Shown piece by piece: positions 44,295 to 58,426 of a DNA stretch of 64,000 nt. Each line of letters opens with the position of its first letter. Position 1 is the stretch's first letter. The notes under the pieces were generated by a model. The model was not told where the DNA came from, did not search any database, and was given only the letters and a program-made list of their open reading frames with translations. Source of the stretch: Hypholoma sublateritium FD-334 SS-4 (lineage: Eukaryota > Basidiomycota > Agaricomycetes > Agaricales > Strophariaceae); contig KN817558.1 in NCBI GenBank assembly GCA_000827495.1, forward strand, positions 111,564-175,563. Reading direction: 5' to 3'. The position numbers were made by a program, and so were the translations under genes.

Positions 44295-45910
44295 ATGCTC
44301 TTGGCTCCCATCTTCCAACTCCTCCTGTGGCTTTCAAGCTGGGCTTGGGTCTCTACCGCAAGTGCTGTGTACGAAGATGCTGCTCGCGGATTCTTTGAAC
44401 GACATGCATCGTCAGCAGGTGGAAGCGGATCAACACACACGAATAATTGGGCCGTGTTAGTGTGTTCGTCGAGGTACTGGTTCAATTACAGAGTATGTTC
44501 GTCAAATTCTGCTATTCTACCACTCTAATAGCGACTTAGCACATGGCGAATGCTTTGGGCATGTACGTCTAACTGAAATATTACTCGCGAGTGGTGGTTT
44601 CACATGAAAATCATAGGTATCGAACCGTAAAGCGCCTCGGCATCCCAGATTCAAACATTATCCTTATGCTGGCCGACGACGCGTCGTGTAACTCAAGGAA
44701 CAAGTTCCCAGGAAGTGTCTACGCAAACCCTGCACGCCAACCTGATCTTTATGGGGACAATATTGAAGTTGACTACCGTGGTTATGAGGTCACCGTAGAG
44801 AACTTTATCAGAGTTCTTACCGGTGAGTATCCTTTTTCACACTCAGGATAAAACAGGAATCTCTTCCAGATCGACCACACTCTATACAGTGTAGCGGAGA
44901 CACGCTTCTACCTTGCTCTGTTTCATTTCTCAATTCACTTGATTTGGTTCATATCTGATTTAATTTCGCTTTTCTATCTGCTATCTAGGTCGCATGGACC
45001 CATCAGTCCCGCGTTCCAAGCGCTTATTGAGCGACGAGAGATCGAACGTATTTGTTTACATGACGGGCCATGGTGGGAATGAGTTCCTCAAATTTCAAGA
45101 CAACGAGGAAATTAGCGCGTTTGACATCGCCGACGCATTCGAACAGATGTACCAGAAGCGAAGGTAAGCCGCCTCTGCGTCCCGATGTGCCGATACCAAT
45201 TTATTCACCGCATAGATACAATGAACTGCTGTTCATGATTGATACATGTCAAGCAAATACCATGTATTCCAAACTATATTCCCCGCATATCCTCGCCGCC
45301 GGATCGTCAAATCTCGGCGAGAGTTCTTATTCAGTAAGCTTTCGCATTCATTGTTTATTCCGCCGATTTTGACATATCTTTTTAGCATGTCAACGACAAT
45401 GATATAGGTGTCGCGGTTATCGACGCATTTACTCATTACGTACTGGAATTCATGGAAAAAATAAACAAGACAAGCCAAGTATCCATGCAAGAACTGGTGC
45501 TCCAACTTCCCTTCGCTTTTATTCTTACACTAATGATATAATTCCAGTTCAATTCATTCGATGCAACCAAGTTACACTCCACCCCCGGTGTCCGTAGCGA
45601 TCTTTTTAAGCGGCCTCTGGACAAGGCCCGAATTACGGATTTTTTCGGTGGCGTCGCTCAAGTCGAGATCATATCCCTTGATAGTGCAACCATATCGCCA
45701 GAGGCCACATCGCCGACGAACGACACTGAACCCCTGCAACTGCGGCCGAACGTCATGCCGTTGGCGGCCAAGGCCCAGAACATGTCAGATACTGTAACCA
45801 CGCAAACATGGCTGGCCCAGTTGAATGGCAAAGAGTGGAAGACCGTTCGCGCATGGGTCTCGCTCGCCATCATTGGCGCGCTTGCCAGCTGGGTCGCCTC
45901 TAGAAAGTGA
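44295..45910 (+). CDS. GPI8: GPI-anchor transamidase catalytic subunit GPI8/PIG-K
   Basis: Caspase-like C13-family cysteine protease of the ER transamidase. It cleaves the C-terminal signal of precursors and attaches the GPI anchor. The start is the ATG at 44295: [18 protein letters not shown] is a signal peptide. Then come [63 protein letters not shown] (catalytic His) and [15 protein letters not shown] (catalytic Cys). The C-terminus, [18 protein letters not shown], is the single membrane segment, with a short RK tail at 45910. About seven exons. The catalytic dyad and membrane topology are intact. Confidence 0.96.
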
Positions 45911-48900
45911 CGTCTGAGGCATCCACATGCAAGTGGACACTTGTACCTATATTTATATTTAAATCCTTCCTAATGTGTATAGAAAGCGCGTCGGCCCCAC
46001 CTACCTGACGCCTCTGTCATGTCGAAACTTGTGCGTTCCAGGAGATCTCAGCCTGCCAATCATGGAACAGACAACCGTTCATTAGGCCCCTCCCTAAAAG
46101 CGAAGTCTGGCCAAGCCTGGCGTACGTGCACATGCTCCACGGCTCCCATATCATCAGCGTGCTCTCGACCGCAAGCAATCTGTGCATTCCGCATTCTTTT
46201 CGTGCGTAACTGTGCCTCAAAACGCTGCGATCACAGACAATAAAAGAGATCATCAACCCGGGGCATAGTGTGACGAAGGATCAGACTGATTGTTGGAGCC
46301 GCTGAAATGTGGGTAGCCTTGTCCTGTGTCCTGCGTTTCATTGAGTAGGGCCTGAGGGGGGACTCATGGTCAACTGCTCCCGTGCGATGTGCCATAAATC
46401 ACCGGAAACATGCTTGGGTGTTTCAATTTTAAGATTGCATGTAGGTTGCGGTATAATTGACATACTTGGGATAAAATGCGCATGGGCTACCCATTTTCGA
46501 AGGCCGTGGAATATCGCTTTCCAGTTCAGGGGCTTACCAGACCGTCGATAACCTCAAGGCGTCGATAACCTCAAGGCTCAAGTTGTCTGAAGGACCCGGA
46601 TGATATTGATTAGATACCTATCTCATTAGTGATCCATTAACGCTGAGCATGTGCTGGACTATTTTAAAATCAGAATACACTGCCTCGACTTGCCTCAGCT
46701 GGTCTTTTACGAGAGGTGCAATGTGTACTTAGATGATGGAGATAACTGTGATGCGATTAGGTGCAGAATGTGAAGCTTTAAAGGGCGGCTATGTGATTAC
46801 CGAAAGCAGATACTATACTGTGATGATATAGCCGCCAGGCCTGGCAATGACATCGGCCGCCAGCTGCCGCCAGTCAGTGAGACTTAGGCACGGAGAATTG
46901 CTTCTCCTACATAGCTTCGACTGTATTGTTCTGAATTCGGTAGGTCTTCCGGCCAACGCTGAACTACGCGGTTTTCTTAGGTCCACCCTCTAGTCCCCGG
47001 ATGCCTAAATCGAGAGCTTCACAGTTCAGAGACTGCGGAACACCACAAATAGCAGTCGGAGAGCTCCGTAGTTGGCTCCCAGTTTCCATAACAGTCGCAG
47101 ATGGCAATAGTTCCCCGGGCGTCAAACAACTTGGCTAGATAACAAACGTCCAGTACAATACATACAACCGAGTCGTATACAGCTATTTATAGCCGGAGTT
47201 AAGTAAATCTCCTCCTGCCCCGGCATTGGGCCGGCACTGATCAGCGCCAGAGCGCCGGAATACAAATGTCGTTATCTCATCGGCAGGAGTCCCCACGATG
47301 TGGATTTCAAATTGAGGAATGGATGAGGACTGTTCTGCCATCCAGCTGGAGACCGAAATGGCACATCAAAGGCACATACAGTGAATAGGCGCCTTACCCG
47401 GCTGCGGATCGCCTGAATGAGTAAGGGTGCACCAATAATCCGTCCTGAGCACAGCTGGTAATATAATGGCAAGCCGGACTCGCACTCGTGAGTCGTGGCA
47501 TACTGGCATAGACTGGCATGCGTGGCAGACAGTGTTGAGGCTCCGGCATCATATACCTTTGGCGCCTCCCCGGACCGTGCCGACGTCGTCGGACTCGCGA
47601 CAGTAACGCTGGCACGGAAACTCACGCACCTTTCTTCCATTCCGACAGTGTCAAGTATCAGAGTCACCCAGGATCACTCCTCGGAGAGCCGGAGTTTAGC
47701 TTGGTCGCAGTTTGCACATGAAATCCAGGCAAGTAAATATACACTCGCTCGAGAACACTTTTCAGGAAACGTTCGGAAGTCCGTTCCGCCTGCTGTAAGC
47801 TAGCTGCGCTGCCGCTGAGCGGCTTGTGGTTACATACTTAAAGGATGACCACATAGTTATGTTCACGGGTCTGGTTCCCACTTCTTTTTAATGACGGACT
47901 TTGTCGAGGTGGCGTGTCAAAAATTTATATGCACACTGAAGGACTGAGAACATGTTATGGCCGTGATCATCATGATACGTTTGGTCTTCTGCATCATCAG
48001 ATTTTTGCTTTGACGACAGGCTAGTCTGGGCTATGTAGGAAGCCGCGATATCCTTGTTCCAAATTTCTCCGAGAGATCTGACGGGTACGCAATTTGTATA
48101 TTGAGCTGTACTTAGCCAGAGTGTCGGAGACCGTTCTGCTGCATTTCGCCTGTGGCATGCTATGCACGCACATTCCAGTGCTGCAAGCTGCGTTGCACTA
48201 AGAATATGCATTTACATACCTGCTCGAATGCTGTGGCAGGGGATCGTGCAAGTCATTTGAGGTGTCGGTCTCTTTTCTCAGTTATGCACCCTCCGTGCGT
48301 CGATCTCAATCGTGAATCTTTATGGCTCACATTCCATGAGGAGCTGCGAGAATAGGGTCTAGACTAGATGGGGCACGTTTGATCTGGTGACCTTGAGAGA
48401 TCACATAAATCATCTGGTCGCTCCGTCTGTGAGACTATGTGAGGATCGTCCGCGTACGAGTCGCTCTGCCAGTGGTACTCGCATATCCAATCTATTGGCT
48501 TTATCACTTGTACACCTGCTCCGGGCAAAGGCGCAGAGTCGAGGCTCGGCGACTTAGACGATCAGTTATGCATCTGTAAGCGTCTCGAGTAATTTAATTA
48601 CTCCCACAAAAAGATTACGACATGACGTCAAAGCTCAGGTACCAAGGAAAACAATGGCAGAATTGGCCCCTCGTACAACTCGTCACCGGCGTCACCAAGG
48701 AAGTAATCGTACGCTGGAAAATGCCACCTATATTTCTGGGTGGGCCTCTTGGGCACCCTTACACCGAAGCGAGTTACTAGTATCTGCTATTATGCGGAAG
48801 GTATCATTCCGGATCTGAATCTGGGTGCTGATTTATGCCGAATCGTTGTCATCAAACATACCTGACAACACATCACATGTACAACTTTATACATGCAAGC

Positions 48901-50208
48901 ACTGAACCTTACTAGAATAAGTTTAACTAGACTATACTGGTCAGAATATATTCATTCCCCTGAGCATTACGAAAGTAAAATGCTCCTGGACACGCGCCGG
49001 AGGAAAACAAATATTTATCTACATGTACATAAGTGATAAATATGCAAAACTAATTACCTGAAGGAATCAATTCGCATTTGATGGCCGTAGCGGGATTTTG
49101 CGTTTTATAAATATCAATTTGAAATTTCTATCCGTCTAAAAATGGAGATACTTACTTGCTAAGTTAATTAACGAGCGAAGGAAGGGAGAAGAACGAAAGA
49201 AAACTGGATGTAATCTGTCGGTGGGTTTCAAGGTACTTGTCTTTCCTCTCCGGAGGTCGGATTGTAATATGTGGTTGCTATATGACTTGCGGTCACTGAC
49301 GCAGGTTCCTGGCTTCACGGGTCCGCCGGGACGGAAGCTGACTGAGTGCATCGAGCGGCATGTGCCGGTTCACCGTGCCGAAAAACTGAAAGTTCGGCAA
49401 ATAGCCTGTTATGGTAGGTGCTTTATGTTTCCTTTCTACGATGAGATCTGACCACCCATTCGTCCTGGTGGCTGAGCAATGCTGTCAAGGGGTCAAGTAA
49501 GTGGGAGATTCCCGCTGATAGCATGCTGAACGTTGGATAAACGTTTCCTAGATGCCTGGGAGCATCTTGAGGATAATTTCACTACTTAGTGGCCGGGAAG
49601 CTTCAGCAAGCCTTCTTGTGAGAGGCCTCTGTATTACACTGCTGGCAACGTCCTGGAAAAGGCCTCAAGGTTACGGTATGCCGCTTGATTACAAAGGAAG
49701 CCCGAATCGATCCAGCTGTTTACATATTATGCAAGCCGGAAATGGCGGAACTCTATAGGTCGGTAATCCAAATGTTAGCAGAGCCATCATCATCGAGCTC
49801 GCTAAATTACACCCTCTTTCGCCTTTCCAGATTCGCAGCCTTCAGGATGGAATAATAATGAAAAGCGTCAAATGGCGCTTGGTTTACCCATGGCCATAGA
49901 GAAATTCAGGGTACTGTACCTGAGTTCTGGGGAGCGGATCCGCCGGCAAAACAGCGTTCAACCACCAGCGATCTCTGCGATCTCATTGACATCTGGCGAT
50001 ATCTAAATCTTCCGGCAATTTCATAAGTGTCAGAGTATATAATTACCACTGCATGAAATTCACGAAGCCTCTCTTTGCCCCTCCCCCCACTGCACGCCGC
50101 CTATTGCACGCCTCCTCGTCGCCATCTCTGCCCTTTCCCTTGTTCCGCCCTTTCCCTTACTTCAAAGACCTCTGAACTCTCCGAGCGTGTCTGCCAAGAC
50201 CTATCATC
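45911..50208. other. Long gene-poor region
   Basis: About 4.3 kb with no supported gene on either strand. Open frames are short and motif-free (for example 47272-47667 minus, 47495-47803 plus). The only repeat noted is a perfect tandem 17-mer at 46543-46576. The right end is pyrimidine-rich and probably the Tup1 promoter and leader. Confidence 0.4.
46543..46576. repeat. Perfect 17-bp tandem duplication
   Basis: CGTCGATAACCTCAAGG occurs twice head-to-tail. No further copies are seen nearby; probably a simple slippage duplication. Confidence 0.9.
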
Positions 50209-52578
50209 ATGTCCGGTTCTGCTGGCCCCATGTACAACGTCCGTCAACTTCTACTTTTCCTCTGCCAACACGAGGTTCTGACAGCCTGGGATTCCCTATA
50301 AGCATCGACCCATGCAACCGCGAGCAGTTCCTACTCAAGGAGGCCCCCCGACCCGAGTCTCTGTTTTAGACTCGCTCGACACGATCAAGAAAGAGTACGA
50401 GCAACTTCACTCCGAGCTGAATGGGGTGCGCAACGAGCGAGATGATCTAGAAATGAAGCGTCAGCAGAGCACTTTCCACCAATTATTTCGCCCAGCTGAG
50501 CTAGCATTTTTAGTCGCAGCACAGGTAGCCGAGCTCAATTCGGTCCGGGCCGCCCTTTGCGAGCTCGAACTCCACAACACTGCCCTCCGCGCACAGTACG
50601 AAGAGGAATTCCAACGGTTGCAGTCTGAAGTGGTGCAGAAGATGCCAGCGTTGTCCGGCAGGAGCCCTATGCCCCCCTTGCACACCATGGGCCCAAGTCC
50701 CCGCATTCCTACAAGTGGCACACCATCGGCATATACACCCTACCCTGAGCTACAAAGCCGCTCCGAGCCAGCGCCCGCCGAGCGCCTCCCGCCGTTATCG
50801 CCGTCGTTAATCCGCGTGGACAACCCCAAGCCTCCCCGCATGAGCGACGGTGAGTCCGACCGCTTGTCGGACCCTCGTGATCCCAAAAGGCACAGGCCAC
50901 GGAGAGACCATCCGGGTATACTAACACCTTGTCATTACCCCCTTACCTCCTCGGACTGACTCTATTGTTGGTTCGACAGATGGAGCAACGCCGATGGGGT
51001 CGCAGAGTGCGGGGCCGTCCACATGCGCAACCGCAACGATGCCCGCTCCTCCAAATTCCCTGGGCCTCCACCGGCCCACTGAGAGATCGGCCAAGGCGCC
51101 CGGCAAACGAGCGCAATCTGCCCAGCGCATATCTCAGGAGAGTCTCAAACTCGAAGCAGTGCCTTCTGAGTATAAGAAGGAAGGAGGGGATTGGCACGTC
51201 GTGTATAATCCTAAAGTCAAGAAGGCGCTTGATATCAATCTGGTACATGCTTTCAAACATCCAACGTGAGTACAATTCGCCTCCGCTATTTGCTTCGCTC
51301 TTATCCCTGCCGTATCCAGCGTTGTGTGCTGCGTTCAGTTCTCCCCTGATGGACGACTATTAGCAACTGGATGTGATCGGACCACACAATTATTCGATGT
51401 TCAAACAGGAGCAAAGATATGGTATATATTGTTTTCTTCTTGTATCATATCAACAAGCCACTTAGCGAAGCTTAGCATTCTCCAAGATAGGAATGTACCG
51501 AAAAAGGGAGATCATTATATCAGAAGCGTCAAGTTTAGTCCTGACAGCAAACTGTTGGCAACAGGCGCTGAGGATCACAAACTCAGGGTGTGTATCACAA
51601 CCCTGCACAGCTACTCCCTTGCTAATGCTCGCCGAAGATCTGGGACCTCTCTAGTCGGCAAATCCGTCACATTTTTGAGGGCCACACAGAGGAGATCTAC
51701 TCCGTCGATTTTTCCAGCGACGCACGGTATATAGTGTCGGGCTCGGCGGACAAGACTTTGCGCATTTGGGACACGCAGACGAACACCGCGCAGCAGATCA
51801 ATCTATCGGACAGCCTTGAGGGCGAGCAGGGCTTCACCTGCGTTGCGATCTCGCCGGACAGCACGCTCGTTGCTGGCGGAACACTCGACACAGTGGTTCG
51901 GATCTATGACCTCACAACGTGTGCGCTCGTCGGCACGCTGGCTGGACACAGTAACAGCGTGTATAGCGTCGCCTTCACACCTGACGGCCGGGGCGTGATC
52001 AGCGGAAGTTTGGACATGAGCGTGAAGCTCTGGGATATCAGCGCGATGCTCAGCAGATACGCCGAAAGGAAGACTAGGCAGAACCAAAGGAGCAATAGTT
52101 CCGGAAAAGATATTCAGTATCTGCCGGACATTGAGCCCCTCCCCTTCATTGGCCACACCGTACGTCTCATAATCCAGAACATCTATTCTCGAAGCAACGC
52201 TAATAATAAGCCGGATCTGTTTGGTCTAGGACTTCGTCCTATCAGCGTCGATTACGCCCGACAGTCGCTGGATAATATCTGGCTCCAAAGACCGCAGCGT
52301 CGGCTTTTGGGATGCTCACAGCTCAGATCTTCAATTCATTCTCAACGGTCACACAAACTCAGGTCAGCGCCTCTCCCCTCGCTCTACTTTTTGATCCGCC
52401 TAAATGACCGGTGCAATCGTCGTACACAGTTATTTCGCTGCATGTGAACCCCCTTGGAGGCATGCTAGCCACCGGGAGTGGCGATTCGTCTGCCCGTATT
52501 TGTAAGTCGCAAGCAAGCGGCCCAGAGTAGCCTATAACTAATGCACCGATGAACAGGGACATACTCATCCATCTAACA
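50209..52578 (+). CDS. TUP1: Tup1 transcriptional co-repressor (WD40)
   Basis: Global co-repressor that works with Ssn6/Cyc8 and is recruited by DNA-binding repressors. The ATG at 50209 gives [10 protein letters not shown]; an intron with a GTCCGT donor (about 50239-50302) splices to [14 protein letters not shown]. The tetramerisation helix follows: [18 protein letters not shown] and [20 protein letters not shown] Pro/Ser-rich linker comes next, then WD40 repeats: [87 protein letters not shown] and a further repeat near 52200-52330. The last splice (near 52501-52558) gives RIWTYSSI and a TAA at 52576-52578, matching the usual Tup1 C-terminus. About nine exons; it looks intact. Confidence 0.93.
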
Positions 52579-53550
52579 TTGTATATATATCTCATTTCCA
52601 TGGAAGAATCTGAGATAAATCTATCCACAGTTCCTCCTCGCCGAGTTCGTACCATATCGCCTTCGTCAGCTCCGTCGCACTTTGCTCTGCTTTCCTAATT
52701 TTTGCTTTGCCACCATGTTCCTCTTGCTTTTGTCGTTGTTCATAATCTGCTAATTCCCAGGGGCCATGTCCAATAAATACTATCCCCCCGCATACCTATC
52801 ATACTCTATCATACCTAACATTAAATAAGCTTCGAGCTTAGTATATAACCTTACATGGAAGGTTCAGGAAAGTAACGGTACCATACCATTTCAACTTCGT
52901 ACAATTACTTCTATGCGAATAGATGCATATATCTACTTGGTTATTATCCAATTTGGTGTGCTAAGCAGGTCTGTGAGTAGTGTCCTTGAAAATCAAAAGA
53001 ATGATGTGTGGATGCACAGGTTCAGAAGCATTCCAAGAGTACTAGACATCCCACAAGACCCCGTGGGCGGGTTCAATATCAATTCTGTGACAGTTTGGCA
53101 GGATTTCTATTTTAACTGATTTCAAACGCAAAGATTTGACATTCAACCAAGTTTTTCTGTCCTTGGTCCCGTTGTGATGAGCTTTTTCGTCGCTTATATC
53201 TTACGATGCAGGTCCAAGTTGGATGGCGGACAATCTGGCGAAGTGCGAGCGATGGAAGCTGTGTACGCCGCAGTCTTTGAAGAGGAGGGATAATGCGGCG
53301 AGAAGTTTATTTGATCGTAGTATTCCGTGTGAGATCTGAGTCCCTTCACGACTCCCCAAAAGCAAATAACAGTCGATCCGCTTCTATGTCGAAGATCTTA
53401 TTTGCTGTAGCACTGCGAATTGTCTAAACAGCGGAACATAATGTTCTTTTCACCCTAAATCGCACAGTAGTCACATCTTAGGTATCGCAGAATATTTATA
53501 CAAAATTCATGGTATACAACGAAATCATGCTCCGGCAACGTGTAGCAGGC
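52579..53550. other. Intergenic region between convergent genes
   Basis: Tup1 3' region and the 3' flank of the GH27 gene. No gene is seen. Confidence 0.4.
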
Positions 53551-56214
53551 TCAGGGGTTGATTAGGGTGCCATCTTCCCCCATGCACCATTCTAGTGTTG
53601 AACAGGGAGGCAGTGTTCCCGCCGGTTCATCGCCAGCATCTTTTAAAAGCAAAGCCACGACTCCGTGGGCTGGAACGCTTTTTGCAGTGAAGTTACGGAC
53701 AGCCGTTCCGTTCTCCGTGTGCGTCCATAGGTCCTGCGTGTAAAAAATCCACGTAAGCCTCAAAGGGATATGTTGCAAGTATATTAGAAAACGAGCCACG
53801 TACCCGGACTGAATACTGCCGCCCTGCGCGAGTCCACGGGGACTCCACCAAGCGGAAGAACATATCGGCGGGCTCGTCAAGCGTGTTGAGCTGAGGTAAA
53901 CGCGTCAGAAAAGCATAATTTCGGGGTAATAATTAGATTAGAGTAGAGTAGCCTACCAGCATGAATACGGTGCCGTTTTCGCTCTGCCCGCTCCAATACT
54001 GCGCAGGATGAGTGGCATTGTATGTCCAATCCGGCTACATCGGGAATCATAAGTAACAACGCCTCCGTCATTAAGATTAATGCACTGACGTTAATCCCCC
54101 ATCTGAAGGGCGAGATTGATGTTCCGTAGACAGGATCCTGATTGATCGCGATAATTTCAGTATTTTTCAGAACGGTGAGCGTGTCCTGTGTTATGGAAGA
54201 TAGCTAAAGTTGGAGTACCCATAAGACATATTGCCTGTGCTCGCAGTAGTGCAGGACGTACATGCGTGCCCTAATCACACCATGAGTACGTATACACCAT
54301 TTAACCTCAATGGTATAAAAACATTGCTCACAATCAGAAGCGGGGATTTCATAAGCGCCCACGCTGTGAAATGAGATTTGGCCTCGTCGAATGTGATATT
54401 CCCGTTTCCCCTGTTGGCACAGAAATCAGACCCGCGCAAGAGCATTGTAGCCTTATTGTGAGTCAGAACAAGCTCACACTTCAAGCTTAAGCGCAATGGT
54501 CAGAGGCTTAAGTTACGAGTGAATACTAGCTCATTTCTTACCATATCAAGGTCATTATGGCCATAGAAATCAGAGGCCCAAGAGTAGAACGAGTTTCTTG
54601 CCACAGAAGACTTTAGATATACCCTCATAATTGGAGGGGGCGCGGCTTACTGGTTCAAGATGGATGTGATGGCGCTCCATTCAGGATCTAGCAGACGATT
54701 GGAAAAGAATTATGTAAAATAAGTACCAGAAAAGTGAATGACTGTTCAGGTTAACGTACATGTGTCATTCGTTGTCTGGTAGCCATAATAACTCAGTAAA
54801 CCTGGCCCATGTCTAAGGAAGGATGCCTCACCCTCCAGCTTTGACCTAAAGTTCGTGCCCAGTTCCACGGTTCGTTCTAAAAATAGAATAAGTGAGGCCG
54901 TAAGCAAAGTATCGACCATTTTTAAGAACATCCTTCGTACGCGGCCCCATTGACACAAGGAAAACACCAATGGAGGTTTGCCAGACTCTTCACTTAGTTT
55001 CTTGATGGCGTTTGCCATGCGTGTGAACTCTGGTGCGAAACAATTATCAATAGCGTTGAGCTCAAAGCGGAGAACTTACTCCCGACCATCCCTTCTTTGA
55101 TAATTTCGTCGAAAGGAACTTGACAAATAATGTAAGCGGCGCTTTCACAAGGAGCTTAAACCTTACCTGCACAGTTATCGTATCTGATCAAAGAGCCGAC
55201 GTCATTTTGTATATATACATAAGTACGTTGTGATAACAATGTGTTCACGTACTTTAATAGATCGAAGCCCCAATCTTGGAACAGTTTGATGTCTCTGGAT
55301 AGATGGGTTGAAACAGAAGATAGAGTACGATGTCGTCGGACTTACCTGTCTTCGTTGAGATATGACCCCGGATATAGCTGGCAAGTAAACCACCCCGAAT
55401 CACTATACTAGATTACACAAACACGACGTGATACCTATCTGCGTTCACCCGAATTTCTCAAGACTTACGATGCCAGCTTTGCTGAATGCTACATCAAGTT
55501 ACGGCCGGCGAGATGTAAAAAGCGACGTACAATTCCAGTGCATGAATTTTATCTGTCAGGGCCTTCATTCCCGATGGAAAGGTGACTTTGTCTGCGAGAA
55601 TCCCAGTCATTTAAGGCATGACGCCAAGAACGTATGTATCGCACTTGCAACAATATCGCCAGACGAACTCCTGTTTTTCTCCGAGTAACAATCGTCTATG
55701 TTGACATAGTTATATCCAACATCCTTGCCATGATATACATAAGATTTGAGGAATTGTACAAAAAATAGTATGGCTCACCAAAAGGCCGAGTGCTTTCATA
55801 TTCTGTGCTGTTTCGAGCACGACGGTTTCATTGATGTTGCACTATAAATAGTCGTATTAGGTGCTTTATCACTGGGCAACGCAAATGCGATACTATTATA
55901 CTAACATAGTACGCATTCCACGCTGGGCAAGGGTATAAATTTAATTGGGAACATAGAGGATCGCAATAGGAACGTACTATTATAGCCCATCACTGGTGCA
56001 CAACCCTCAGTAGAATGCTGATTGAACGGAGATTAAACGCACCTGGTAGCTTTCCAACACGTTGCGGGTTAGATACAAGCAAAGGGGGCCGAGAAACCGT
56101 TACGCTTCTCGCCCATGCTCCAAGCAAGGCAGCGCACACGATGAAGCCGACAGTCATGATAATGGCGAATGGTGTGAACACGATGACGACGGGATACGTC
56201 ATGATTTTCTCCAT
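53551..56214 (-). CDS. Membrane-anchored GH27 alpha-galactosidase, paralog 1
   Basis: Glycoside hydrolase family 27, releasing terminal alpha-galactose. The ATG at 56214, MEKIMTYPVVIVFTPFAIIM, gives an N-terminal signal anchor, unlike the cleaved signal peptide of many secreted GH27 enzymes. Many short exons join to VMGYNTWNAYY (substrate loop), [63 protein letters not shown] (nucleophile Asp), NEPWNWARTLGQSWR, TTNDTW (candidate acid/base Asp), [44 protein letters not shown], then a C-terminal beta domain ending GEDGTLINP. About 15 or more introns. All key motifs are present, so it is likely active at the cell surface or in an endomembrane lumen. Its paralog is at 59129. Confidence 0.88.
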
Positions 56215-57184
56215 GAAGGCTTTCTTCTCTACGGAAAATAGTATTATGTGTACCGATCAAGATGGCTAGAGGATTCCACTCAACTCGAATTTGAAATAAG
56301 GTCGTCTGCGTTCAATTTGGAATGAATTAACTAGTACAAGACAATCATTTCAAAGTAAAGTGAACATTACGCACCTGTTGTACACACCGTCCTTTCCGAG
56401 GACGATCGACCTTCCATATCAGAATAAACTGGTTCAAATCAAATCAAATATACCCGCCAATCGACTACCGTACCTCTTTGAGACGACAAAAGCGCCTCCG
56501 TCGATCCTTGAGCGACTGGTTGCATATATGGGGATGCTCCTGCATTTGAATGATGAGGTCGAAGGAGGGTGGACTATAAGCTGCTATACACACCCGATTT
56601 CTGGTAGCTTTGACTAGAGAGCTTGTCAAAATCTACAAAAGGCGGGGCTTTGATAAATATTTTCAATGGTTGTAGGTGGTTCTTTTCGGTGATTATCAAC
56701 ACACCTGCACAGTCGCTCGGTTTGGACATTGTGTTTCACTTCACAGGTTCAAGAAGGCTGGTGAATTATACAAGCCAATCTATTGTGCGTCTATAAGTTA
56801 AGAAACACTGACGGGAACGAGTGAAGTCTCGGCGCGTACCGCTAACTCGTTGTAAATTTGTATAGTTGAAATTTGGTTGGAGCGTCAGGATTGTAGGCTT
56901 GTGAAAGGAGGTTTCTTGAGCTCCCGGAAACACAGCCAAACTCTTAATTCAAATGCTTTACTTACCTTCAGCTGCAGCTTAACGTTAGAGAAAGCAGACT
57001 CAGCCAAGTCTCAGTGGCGACTGGTGGGAGTACTATGGAGAAAGGATTCAGGGGTGCCGAACCGCCGGCAGCTGTCACGACAAGTGACAAGTCGCGCCGA
57101 TACACACGTGACCCACGCGACATGCCATCGCTCGAATCTTCAACACAACCACAACGCCCACTCCACTGCTGTTTCTTCGCGATA
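56215..57184. other. Intergenic region between GH27 paralog 1 and Sos7
   Basis: Divergent promoters for both genes. Short anonymous frames only; one (57014 onward) is in frame with Sos7, so a longer N-terminus cannot be fully excluded. Confidence 0.4.
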
Positions 57185-58426
57185 ATGTCTGCAGCAAGGC
57201 TCTCTCTTGAACATATAGAACATGGAAAGAACGTTGCGGCTGCGAAGGCACTGCATTCTCGATTCGAAAACGCGAACCTCCAACTGGTCAGCAAAGTCTC
57301 AGAACTGAATGCCCATCGCATGAACGACGAGGACGAGGATGATGTGAAAGCCAAAGACCCAGCCATCATTGCTATGGAAGTAGCTGACCAAATAGTGCGC
57401 ACACACTTCGTCATCGGGACGCGTCTTCCTTACCGCTTTCTGTAGGCCTACCTGCGGAAGCTCAAATTCCAATACCTGGAGCAAAACGCAAAAGATAAAT
57501 ACGTTAAATCCATCGTCAGTGACATTGACGATGCTCCCATCGTCACAGCGGAGGAGAACAAGGTCCTTGCACGCACGAACGAAGACAAGAAAGAGAAACT
57601 TAAAATCGCAAAAGGGAGGTTGAACGAGGTTCAGAGCAACATTAGGTTGCTAGGGCCGATGGTCGAACAAGGTGTGTATTGTAAAGCTAGCAACCTAAGC
57701 GATATATCAGCTGACCATTTATCTGAAGATTATCAACGCGTCAAAGAGGCCACAGACCGCGCAGCTCTTCTTTCTCAAAAAATAATCGATGCCCGGACCG
57801 CTCTGATTCTCCTTCGACAAACACATCCAAAACCAAGACTTACCATCCCTCTCGCAGAGCAGAAGCTTCAAGATCAAGTTGAAGAGATGCAAATGTTAAA
57901 TGATCAGGTACAAGACATTAAACAGAAGGCAAAGATGGAGAAAGGGCGTGTCAAAACCGGCACGGTGGATGTGGAAAATCTTCGGCTGCAGGCTTCAGAA
58001 GCTGAAAAAGCGGTCAAAGCGGCACAACTGGATGAAGACGACAGCAGGCTGGTACCTCTCTACGACTGGTGAGTACAAACCGTATTTATATCCGTTGCTT
58101 TCCTCTTGATCACGTTCTACAGGTACACCGCTTCTCTGGCGCTTCATCGGTCTATTTCTAATTTGGCGGACTCACACTCTGTATCAGAGAATGAGCTCCA
58201 GCTAACCTATAAGATTGATATGCCTTCCCCGTCTCGTCCACATCACGTTGTTATCGCCCTCATATTTGCCCCTGATACACGAAAGTTAGCCGCAGCGCAA
58301 GTTTCCGGCCTGGACGAACTAGGAGTTGAGGCTGGCGACGTTATCGACGCCCACGTTCAGGTGGACGATCCACACGGACTAATAGCGGCTCTCCTGGCGC
58401 GGGCCCGAGCGGCTGCCTTGGCCTGA
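57185..58426 (+). CDS. Kinetochore protein Sos7-like (coiled coil)
   Basis: Resembles Sos7, the KNL1-partner coiled-coil protein (Kre28/ZWINT class) of the fungal outer kinetochore. The start MSAARLSLEHIEHGKN is followed by VAAAKALHSRFENANLQLV and DPAIIAMEVADQI. The first intron (GTGCGC..CTGTAG) splices to AYLRKLKFQYLEQNAKDKY. Long heptad stretches follow (about residues 90-300), for example IAKGRLNEVQSNIRLLGPM and LAEQKLQDQVEEMQMLNDQ. The last exon has a compact domain, NELQLTYKIDMPSPS to DLIAALLARARAAALA-like Ala-rich end. It sits between the two alpha-galactosidase paralogs with no functional link. Assignment is by recalled similarity plus architecture. Confidence 0.78.
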